Assembly (NCBI GenBank): GCA_037447655.1
Contig: JBBHKE010000240.1
Span: 157,329 to 221,328, forward strand
Length of the DNA stretch: 64,000 nt
Reading direction: 5' to 3'
Source: Zygnema cylindricum
Taxonomy: Eukaryota; Streptophyta; Zygnematophyceae; Zygnematales; Zygnemataceae
The stretch's first letter is position 1. Every line of letters begins with the position of its first letter. The notes under the pieces are model-generated. The model saw only the letters and a list, made by a program, of their open reading frames with translations, was not told where the DNA came from and made no database searches. Of the stretch, positions 1 through 9,341 are shown piece after piece. A program made the position numbers and the translations under genes.

Positions 1-1
1 G

Positions 2-1540
2 TGGAAGACAGCCATCAATGAGGAGATGGCTTCAATCATGGCAGCCGATACTTGGGAGCTGGTGGACTGTCCACCTAACCGAAAACCAATCGGTTGTAAG
101 TGGGTTTTCAAACTGAAACTGAACCCAGATAACACAATCGAGTGCTACAAGGCCAGATTAGTGGCAAAGGGATTTACACAAAAGGAAGGAATTGACTACG
201 AGGAAACCTTTGCCCCGGTGGTCAGATTTCCCTCCGTCCGCATACTTCTCAGTTTAGCAGCGGCGGAAGACATGGAAGTGCACCAGATGGACATCAAAAC
301 AGCCTTTTTGCATGGAGAATTGGAAGAGGAGATCTTCATGCGACAACCCGAAGGGTTTGTGGAAGAAGGAGAGGAGAGTAAGGTATGCCGGCTGATTAAA
401 TCTCTTTATGGTTTGAAACAGGCGCCCCGACAGTGGAATAAGAAGCTTGATGAGTTTCTTACCGGTCTAGGATATATTCGGATCAGCTCAGATCACTCAA
501 TCTATGTTTTCGAAGATGAGGAAGGTTTTATATTTATTGCAATTTATGTTGATGATTTGCTTGTTTTAAGTAAATCAATGGAAAAAATTAATAAACTGAA
601 AACCGATCTTAAGGGGAGATTTGAAATGAAGGATATGGGGGAAGCAAAATATATTTTGGGAATTCAAGTAGAGAGAGACCGAAAAAGAAAAATTATAAGA
701 TTGACTCAAAAGGAAGCAATAGGAAACATGCTTGAAAAATTTCAAATGGATAAAGCTAATAGTTGCACAACTCCAATGGAATTGAAGAAGGGAAGTGAGG
801 GGAGTGAGGAAGAAGGAGTCATAGTCTTAGACGAGGAATTATCTCCTGAAGAACAGAAGTTCATGCAGACTATTCCTTACAGGCAAGTAGTGGGAAGTCT
901 AATCTATTTTATGAATTGTACCCGGCCGGATTTAGCTGCAGCTGTAGGAGTGCTGAGTAGAAGTCTAAATGCTCCCACTAAGAAGGATTGGGAGGCAGCT
1001 AAAAGAGTCCTTAGATACTTGGTAGGAACTAGAGATCTATGGTTGCATTTGGGTGGGGAGAATACTGACATCACTACTTGGAGTGATGCCAGTTATGGTG
1101 ATGCTCCGATGAGGAGATGTACTTCTGGATATGTATTATATGTGGGTGATGGGGCTTGCTGTTGGAGTAGCAAACAGCAAAAGGTTATTGCTCAGTCCAC
1201 CATGGAGGCTGAGTATATGGCCTCTTGCTCTGCTGTAAAAGAATTGATGTGGGTCAAGTCTTTGCTTGGTGAGCTTGGTCACCTTAAGAGTGGTGTGCAG
1301 AAAATATTTTCTGATAATCAGGCAGCAATAGCTATTTCTGCCAATCCTAAACACCATTTTAAAGCCAAACACATGGACATCAGACTCAGCTTTGTTAGAG
1401 AGAAAGTAGAAAACAAAATAATCAGTTTAGAGTACAGACCAGATAGTGAGATGGTAGCAGATATGATGACCAAACCTGTGCCTTCCCCTAAGCTAATTTT
1501 TTGCAGGGAGAAGTGTGGTCTGAAATTAAAGATTGACTAG
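2..1540 (+). CDS. copia pol, reverse transcriptase and RNase H part (5' truncated by window)
   Basis: The frame is open from the second base of the window to a TAG at 1538-1540, about 512 codons. It encodes the copia reverse transcriptase, with the entry motif [20 protein letters not shown], the catalytic YVDD box near 547-558 and the SLYGLKQAPRQW motif. RNase H follows, with SDASYGD, TMEAEYMA and DNQAAIAI. The C-terminal segment KAKHMDIRLSFVREKV is typical of copia. No stop or frameshift interrupts the visible part, unlike the two other family 1 copies in the window. Integrase, protease and gag would lie to the left. Whether the whole element is intact cannot be seen. Confidence 0.95.
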   Translation, partial: WKTAINEEMASIMAADTWELVDCPPNRKPIGCKWVFKLKLNPDNTIECYKARLVAKGFTQKEGIDYEETFAPVVRFPSVRILLSLAAAEDMEVHQMDIKTAFLHGELEEEIFMRQPEGFVEEGEESKVCRLIKSLYGLKQAPRQWNKKLDEFLTGLGYIRISSDHSIYVFEDEEGFIFIAIYVDDLLVLSKSMEKINKLKTDLKGRFEMKDMGEAKYILGIQVERDRKRKIIRLTQKEAIGNMLEKFQMDKANSCTTPMELKKGSEGSEEEGVIVLDEELSPEEQKFMQTIPYRQVVGSLIYFMNCTRPDLAAAVGVLSRSLNAPTKKDWEAAKRVLRYLVGTRDLWLHLGGENTDITTWSDASYGDAPMRRCTSGYVLYVGDGACCWSSKQQKVIAQSTMEAEYMASCSAVKELMWVKSLLGELGHLKSGVQKIFSDNQAAIAISANPKHHFKAKHMDIRLSFVREKVENKIISLEYRPDSEMVADMMTKPVPSPKLIFCREKCGLKLKID

Positions 1541-1553
1541 AAAATAAGGGGAG
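1541..1553 (+). other. Polypurine tract of copia family 1
   Basis: The 13-base tract AAAATAAGGGGAG lies immediately before the TGTAGAAACT start of the LTR. The same tract precedes the LTRs at 13694 (13681-13693) and 19095 (19082-19094). It would prime plus-strand DNA synthesis. Confidence 0.85.
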
Positions 1554-2602
1554 TGTAGAAACTAATGGTTTTATTAGTATTTTCTAGGTCTGAAAAGAAA
1601 TATAGAAGTCGAGGCAGTCTATCTCTAACTTCTCTCTCCAACTCTCAAACTTGTCGCAGTCACTGAGGAATTGGAGAGGAAGCTAGAGCCATGGCTACCT
1701 TGGCTATCCTGAGGTTTACGGGAATTTTATATTAGGGTATATTTATTTAAGTAAAATATATGTGCCGGCGGCAAGATTTGATCCTTGTACCTGCCGGCCG
1801 TCAAACACGGAGTAGCCGGTAGCCTTAGCCGTTTCATCTAGCAGTAGTGTTGCCTAGCATATAGTTTGATAATTATTTAAATATGTATACGTGCGATAAA
1901 CCATTTAACTAGAATTAATTACGGGATACATAGATCCAGTAATATGTAATGTACGACTTACGGTACGGACATAAATCAGTACCGCGCATTTGTTTCGTAA
2001 ATGAAACAAATACCGCGCATGTATTTATTACGGCTACGATTAAAGCCGAATTTAATCGGACGGCCGGGATTAGCGCCGAAATCGCGGAGGAAGATTTCGG
2101 CGGTTTGTGGCCATCGCCACATCGGATGACGCGTGGCAAAATTCCGTTGGATTGTGGAAACTCCGGAGATTATGGCACCGAATCCGGATTTGACATGTGT
2201 CGACATTTTGGCCATGTCGTACAATGTCCGTACATAAAGTACACCGGTAGCTGTACTTTTGCGTACGGAACTCAATTCTGATTGGTTCCGTACATCAGTA
2301 GATAGAGTCTGTGAGAGAGATAGGACTTAGAAAAATTAGAAGATAGGACCCTCTCTCCCAGAGAGCTTCTGTACAAAAGGTCAACTTTGACCCTCCATAA
2401 CTTACTGCTCAGGGGAGCAAATTCAGAGATTCTTTTTGCTATCGACTCAGGGGAGTCTTTTCTTCACAGGGGTGAAGTTGGTCAGAGTTTTTGTCTGCCA
2501 GGGTGGCAGTTATTTTTGCTTAAACACAAAGGGGTCAGGATTATCCTAAAGGCTTCTTGGAAGCTGTCCACTCTGAAGACTTATGGAGGTCTCAGAGTTT
2601 CA
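1554..2602 (+). repeat. 3' LTR of copia family 1 (LTR A)
   Basis: The 1,049-bp LTR starts TGTAGAAACT and ends CAGAGTTTCA, giving the usual TG...CA ends. Boundaries are fixed by the polypurine tract on the left and by comparison with LTR D, which diverges from this one exactly after TTTCA. Short ORFs of 74-110 codons on both strands recur in every LTR copy but show no protein features; they are by-products of the repeat. Confidence 0.93.
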
Positions 2603-3619
2603 AAAGACAGAGGGAGGGGGAGAGAGACACAGAGTGAGAGAGGAATAGGGTGAGAGAGAGAGAGAGGGAGGGGGAGAGAGTGTGAGAGACTGTGGGGAAA
2701 ATACGTCTTTGAGGGTGTTTCAACAAATGGGTAATACGAAAAGAAAGGTCAAGTGGTCAATCTTCGGGGATCTGTTTTCATTTTGGTTGTAAAAGGGGAA
2801 ATGCTAGCTAGTTCCTTGTCATGGGAGTGAAAGAAATTATTTTTCTAGGTGAAATTTTATTGAAGTTCACCAACCTTCGTAAGCTGAAAAGATTAGCGTC
2901 TGTTCATTTCTGTTTTTCTCAAAAGGACTATATTTTGCATTTTTGGTTAACGTTTGAATGCCTGTGTTTTTTTTTATGTTTTCATTTTGAAATGGGAGAT
3001 GTTTGGAAATGATTGAGATGCTTCACAAATTTCAAAATTTTGTGTGAGATTGTGAAATTCTTCGTAGGGATGTTGGAAATTGAAAAAAATCGTATGTGTT
3101 GGATTATCCTAAATTCAAGATTTTCAAAAACCGGTTGATGTCCTAAAATTTGGCAATTCTAACCTTGTGTGCATAACTGTGCACAAATATTCCAAGTTTT
3201 TTTTATTTCTATCACGACTATAGTTGTTCCTCATTGTTAGATGTACATAGTAGAATCGCGCGAATCAACGCTCCGCTGAAGTGCAACACCTTTCGGTTCT
3301 GTCGGAAACGTCTAACTGGCGATTCGTGAAGTTATATACGTCTGCTGACATGTCAGTTCGTGTCGGAAATCTTGAATTCCCATTTCCGAAGTTCGGTTCT
3401 ACATTTTGTTGATTGTACGGTTGCATCGAATACTGTACGGTTTTACATGTACACCTTGAATCGCTATAAGAGTTATGAAATAATTAGAGCTAAAAGACAA
3501 TTAACGTTATTAACGCTAATTAGGGATTTTCAATTAAAAAAAAAAAAAACTCTAATTTATCAATAATTCTAATTTGTGTTTTTTCCTGTAAATATTGTCG
3601 GCAATTAAGATCTTTAAAC
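2603..3619. other. AT-rich spacer with GA-rich simple repeat
   Basis: About 85 bp of GA-rich simple sequence (2605-2690) directly follows the LTR end. The rest is AT-rich with no supportable gene. A segment near 3455-3590 resembles stretches near 4385-4510 and 5810-5930 (text around the phrase CCTTTCGCCAA in the latter two). This suggests three decayed copies of an unnamed dispersed repeat. Confidence 0.5.
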
Positions 3620-3889
3620 CATAGTTCAAAAGTAGGCGTTTTTATGGTAGGCCTTTGGTCGGCGCCTTTATCGTAAGTTGTGTTATGGGCTTTTCATATG
3701 AACTTATTAGATGGCAACTTTGATCACAGACCGTCCGATCGCTCGAATCTGACGGTGTAAATAAAAAAATTTGATCCGAATGATTTAATTGGTTCGAATA
3801 GGTCCGAATACAATATGGGTCTTAAGGTCATATTGTATGTTTTGCATACAATAGGCATATTGTACGGGCCCACCTACTTTTGAACTATG
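3620..3889 (+). mobile_element. MITE-like element, TIR CATAGTTCAAAAGTAGG, copy 1
   Basis: A 270-bp segment begins CATAGTTCAAAAGTAGG and ends with its exact reverse complement CCTACTTTTGAACTATG. The interior closely matches 46914-47217 in the same orientation and the termini of 20544-20996 in the reverse orientation. No coding capacity is seen. A convincing target duplication was not found, so the superfamily is open. Confidence 0.75.
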
Positions 3890-6800
3890 CTATAAACGTA
3901 TAAAATGCTTGAAATTGTACGTTGTCGCGTGATTCTGACATCCGCAAGTGCTGGAAATCTTCAAGCTGTTAAATGTTAACGCTACACCATGAATCATGTA
4001 ATGTCACACTTTTTTTGTCAAACGTTTTCGAGTGCACAGTCACATGCGCGCGCGACTGTATTAAACTTTTTTCTTTACTTTTTTACTTATTAAATTACAA
4101 AATGGTACAGAACTGAATGGTTCGTTCACCACACTACTTAAAACGTCACTACATTACAGTTATTAACCTTAATAACTGTGGTACCTAAAATAATGTTAAA
4201 AACTTTTTAGAATTATGAACTCTATTTAAGATTTTGGGTCAAAATTTGGGGGCGATGAATTAGCGTTATAAACACTAATAGCGATTCACAGTGTAGTGGT
4301 TCATAGTGGTCTTTGTTATGACATATATGGAACTTCGTCGGCACGCAAAACTTACGCCTTGCCACATGGGCGACAGTACAGTACAACGTGAATCACTATT
4401 AACATTAAGAAATAACTAGTGTAAAAGAACAATTAGAGTTATTAGCTCTAATCTTGGTTTAAAACCTTTCGCCAAGAAAAAATGAACCCCAATTTATCCA
4501 GGATCCAATTTCATGATGTGTCAAAAGGTCAATATGTACATGTAAGGAGAGAATGCCATTCATTCATGATTTCTCATTCGACTATATTTCTCATCGCTGG
4601 AGATGCAATAGTTTTGGGTTTTCCCTTAAATACAAACAATATGAAAACAAAAATAATTTTGATATTTTACATTCAAACTTTCTCTATGAGGGTGAGTTTA
4701 TCTTATGTTGTTGTACCATGCCGTACTCTGAAGTTTTTGTTTTTTTGAATAATACCTCAACTGTAAAATCTATCAATATTCTTTCAAGGACATGGCATAA
4801 GAATCGACCTTTTTTTTTAATGAATCCTCATCACGTAGTCGGCTAAATTGCATGCAGTAGTGTAGATTTGTGTATTGGTAGCCATTTGTTGACAACCAAT
4901 ATGTACCTTTCTTAACCTATCGATAATCGATATATTGGTGCGATATATCGGTGAAGGAATCATCTATGTATTTCCAATATATTGCAATGGATTCCTGATA
5001 AATATCAGGCTTATAACTACCCACGGTAATTCCGTACTTTGGTGCGTAATGTACTGTGAAAAAAAATCCAAAACCCCCCCTCCCCGTCGCGATATTGTTG
5101 TACTAGTATTGTACTTAAATGATGAATTCAACCAAATGTTATCGCGACGAATGACAAGATTTTTAGGGCTAGGAAAACATGTATCGAAGAGTGTAAGTGT
5201 AATATATTGCCAACCGTTATTAGAGTAAGTTATTAGCAAGGAGTGAACCCATGCAGATTTGCATCCGTCCAATTCCTTTCGAGGCGACAACCTCATCGTC
5301 TTAAGATCCTTCGGTCTGATAGGATTTATTATCACCTCAATGTTCACCAAATAAAAGACATTAATACCGAAACACTCAAATTAAGCAACATTATATCACA
5401 TTAAATTGACAATGAAAGACATAAGGGGAAAAAAAAATCGGCATAAAAAAAAAGATGGACTTCTACTAAAACGAAGCAAAATTACAAATTGACATTGAAA
5501 GATATTACGGAAAAATAGAATTTCCCTCATAATACAAAATGTTATTTACTATTTTTCTTCACCCCTCTCTCTCCTACTTCGTCCAAAGGCTAAATTTTGA
5601 CCTGATTCCAATAGATTGCATTCTAACCCTACAACTCCCGTATGCTAGCAACTCAAAAATAGTGCGACACGTGAGATCGTGCTCCGCCCGGAAACTTCCA
5701 AAATTCAGCCAACTGTCGTCTTTACACCTGAACAATCTTTTTAGATTGAGGACCAGCGATAGCATAAAGACAAGCAATATCAAAATTACAAGACAAAACT
5801 TAACGTACTACAACGTGAATGGCTATTATAGTTCATAAAGAATTAGTGTAAAAAAATATTTAGTGTTGTTAACTTGAATTTGGGTTTTTGGCCTTTCGCC
5901 AACAAACATTTCACCCTAATTTGGGTACATTTTTCCATAGAGTAGCCGATATAGTCACTATTCACATAGTCAACGTTTGAACATGTAAGAATAGGTTTCG
6001 CGTGATTTTCCTCTGTCTTTATCACTGGAAATCAAATCTGAGCGCTCTTTTTTGTATTGATAATCTCATGTCAAAAGAAGACATGGGATGCCACAAGCAA
6101 TTACAACAACTGACTTGCGTCATCACAGAGTGTAGACGTTGACAACCGTCACGGGCATTGTCAACTTATACAATTGTCACACCCGTACGTAACAATTGAG
6201 TTGTTACACAATGTGATCCATGAAAACCGTTTAAAGAGAATCTACGCTAACAAACAAAGTAAATTGTCTAGTCCGAGTACTTTTTCATGTGCTAAAATTA
6301 CAGTTATTTCTGTCGTTTTCCTCCATAACTTAGAAAATAACTTGAAAATCCGCAGCCGTACCAAAAAATTGAAATTACAGCAGTACGAGTTGCGTTACCT
6401 TGAAACTATATATGTACTACAATTTGTCGTCTAGCGCGATCTAGTTTGTCGTCTAGCGCGATTTAGTTTGTCGTCTAACGCGTTTCGACCCAATTTCACG
6501 TCCCTTCAGTTCATCTTCAAACTTTATATAAAATCACCTTGCGAGGTGATTTTAAGTATAATTACATGTGGTGAGCGAATAGGCAGATATTGTCGCACAT
6601 GTCGATTTTTTTGACATTTTTTGTGCGCGGATTACCAAAAAAAAACCCCACTGCGCTTTTCAAGTGCGTTTTCCGTACAGGGGTTGTGGAGGGGGTTTCG
6701 ACCAACGGACGCCATTTAGCAAAAGCGAAGTCCGTGAAAGCGCCTCTCTCTCTCTCCCCCTCTCGCACTAATGTGTCTATCTCACAATCTTTGCAATGAA

Positions 6801-8287
6801 AAAAAGCAAGAAAGGTATCAAGTGAAAAATCTATAAAAAACATTTATTTTGGCTGTCTTTTAGCTTATTTAGATGGCAAGTAGAGTGAGAACAGACGAAA
6901 AAACAAAAGCGGGAAACCATGGAAGGATGTTTTGGAATTAGTGACGTCGATGCTATCATAAGTATGCGTGACGTCAAAATGTCACAAACCCTAAACATAT
7001 ACAATGTCACAAGTAGCTAGTCGTCTACAACCGTCTCCATTTTGTAAACGTCATCAATTGTCGCGAGTTTTGTCCTCATCTACAATCGTCACAAATTACA
7101 CCCACATCTACATCTGTCACAATCTAAAGTTACGATTTCATTTCTTTACAAACGAATGCTGTGAAAGCTGTGCGGAGAATCTTCGCTAAAAAACAAAGTA
7201 ACAAGACTAAGTTTTGGTTACATGCAAAAGTACCCTCATTTGTTCTTGCACATTATTGAAAAACGTGTACAGATAATTTTCCTTTAGAATACAAAGTAGA
7301 TTCGGTAACCAAATTTAAATGCGCACAAAATGGGCAAAACGTAAAGTTCGCTATTATCGAATAAAAGCAAACACGTTAGAGAACACAACTCCAACCTCAA
7401 ATAAACCAATAAAAACATATGTTGAATGGCCAATTTTTCCTATGAAAAGACACAAAATCCAAAAAATATTCAAGACACATCATTGTGGATAGCGCGGAGT
7501 TAACAACTGGATACAAAAGAGCCCAAATGTTTTTTTAAGGGTGAACTTCTTTCAGGCATTTCCAGTAATTCTACAAAGACATTTAGTGGCATTAATATCT
7601 GTATCACTTCTCCATCAGGCTGTGCCATCGAGGCTGTAATATTTGTATCACTTCTCCATCGGGTTCTGCCTGTGAGATTGTTGAGATTGGAACAACGTAA
7701 GATCTTGTTCAGCCGACAAAGAATATTAAAAGATTCAAATAACACAAAATTTAAACGGCGTATGTACCAACGAACGCAGATTTAAATATCTTCTAGCGCT
7801 ACGCGAATGTACAATTTGTACGTTCTTGTCATTTCGTTTTACCAACAGTTTTGAAATCATTTTCAAAATGGAAATTTGTACTTTATCGTTTGCCATTATG
7901 TTTTGTACGCAAAGTCCTTCCCACCAAGGAAAAGAGTCGTGAGAGAGAGAGATCCTACGTCAAAGATGCTTTCGTCGCTTTCAAATATGCCCTGTACGAA
8001 GTGGTCTTTGGCAATTGTGAGGTTGTCATCGCTTGTCTGCCAAGATTCATTTTTGTTTCCAAGTGTACCAATAGACACGTCCAGTATCCGACAAGTCTCC
8101 TCCTGAAGACAGTTGAGGAGACTAACCACCATAGATGTTTCATTCATACAACGCGTACGGAAAAGTATTTTGTTTAAGAATGCATATGCGCGTAATTCAA
8201 AATTTCATATTTTTTAAAATGCGTTGACCGACTTTGACTTAATTTTAAAATAATAATGCGAAAATTTCAACAAAAGTACTCAAACAA
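3890..8287. other. AT-rich intergenic DNA with repeat relics, no gene recognised
   Basis: No reading frame here has recognisable protein features. Relics include a region near 4905-5220 with CGATATATCG-like words, related to the block at 44.8-45.6 kb. Stretches near 6120-6340 and 6950-7200 resemble the reverse complement of the interior of the 770-bp elements at 43992 and 62715. A segment at 7860-8140 resembles 42800-43080. All appear to be decayed transposon sequence. Confidence 0.5.
6423..6488 (+). repeat. Short tandem repeat, three units of 22 bp
   Basis: Three consecutive 22-bp units begin TTTGTCGTCTAGCGCGAT (6423, 6445) and, more diverged, TTTGTCGTCTAACGCG (6467). The units are CG-rich within an AT-rich surrounding. 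No function is evident. Confidence 0.85.
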
Positions 8288-8292
8288 CTTAG
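8288..8292 (+). repeat. Left target-site duplication CTTAG
   Basis: CTTAG directly precedes LTR B. The same five bases follow LTR D at 20145-20149. Five-bp duplications are usual for copia integrases, so the whole 11.85-kb tandem has one pair of insertion borders. Confidence 0.9.
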
Positions 8293-9341
8293 TGTAGAAA
8301 CTAATGGTTTTATTAGTATTTTCTAGGTCTGAAAAGAAATATAGAAGTCGAGGCAGTCTATCTCTAACTTCTCTCTCCAAACTCTCAAACTTGTCGCAGT
8401 CACTGAGAAATTGGAGAGGAAGCTAGAGCCATGGCTACCTTGGCTATCCTGAGGTTTACGGGAATTTTATATTAGGGTTTATATATTTAATTAAAATGTA
8501 TGTGCCGGCGGCAGGATTTGATCCTTGTACCTGCCGGCCGGCAGACACGAAGTAGCGGTAGCCTTAGCCGTTTAATCTAGCGGTAGTGTTACATAGCATA
8601 TAGTTTGATAATTATTTACATATGTATACAAGCAATAAACCATTTAACTGAAATTAATTACGGGATACATAGTTCCAGTAATATATAATGTACGACTTAC
8701 GGTACGGACAAAAATCAGTACCGCGCATTTGTTTCGTAAATGAAACAAATACCGCGCATGTATTTATTACGGCTACGATTAAAGCCGAATTTAATCGGAC
8801 GGCCGGGATTAGCGCCGAGATCGCGGAGGAAGATTTTGGCGGTTTGTGGCCATCGCCACATCGGATGACGCGTGGCAAAATTCCGTTGGATTGTGGAAAC
8901 TCCGGAGATTATGGCACCGAATCCGGATTTGACATGTGTCGACATTTTGGCCATGTCGTACAATGTCCGTACATAAAGTACACCGGCAGCTGTACTTTTG
9001 CGTACGGAACTCAATTCTGATTGGTTCCGTACATCAGTAGATAGAGTCTGTGAGAGAGATAGGACTTAGAAAAATTAGAAGATAGGACCCCCTCTCCCAG
9101 AGAGCTTCTGTACAAAAGGTCAACTTTGACCCTCCATAACTTACTGCTCAGTGGAGCAAATTCAGAGATTCTTTTTGCTATCGACTCAGGGGAGTCTTGT
9201 CTTCACAGGGGTGAAGTTGGTCAGAGTTTTTGTCTGCCAGGGTGGCAGTTATTTTTGCTTAAACACAAAGGGGTCAGGATTATCCTAGAGGCTTCTTGGA
9301 AGCTGTCCACTCTGAGGACTTATGGAGGTCTCAGAGTTTCA
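8293..9341 (+). repeat. LTR B (5' LTR of the tandem)
   Basis: 1,049 bp, TGTAGAAACT to CAGAGTTTCA. It carries eleven GTAC tetranucleotides; six lie between 8957 and 9032. It has an inverted repeat of ATTTGTTTC/GAAACAAAT at 8727-8750. Its last 20 bases, ATGGAGGTCTCAGAGTTTCA, contain an ATG in frame with gag. LTR B differs from C and D at several shared positions; C and D resemble each other more. Confidence 0.95.

Larger units (their letters stand above)
1..2602 (+). mobile_element. Ty1/copia retrotransposon family 1, 3' part (cut by window edge)
   Basis: This is the right-hand end of a copia-type LTR retrotransposon: the end of pol, a polypurine tract and a 3' LTR. It is nearly the same as the two complete copies at 8293-20144, so the missing 5' part lies outside the window. 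The element ends at the TTTCA of the LTR at 2602. The following bases AAAGA would be the right target duplication; its partner is off-window. LTR differences suggest a somewhat different insertion from the tandem copies. Confidence 0.95.

Noticed and set aside
1915-2281. Overlapping ORFs of 74-110 codons on both strands, repeated in each copia LTR (also 8654-9020, 14056-14422, 19457-19823)
   Set aside because: They recur only because the LTR is repeated, lie in the promoter zone, overlap on both strands and show no protein features.
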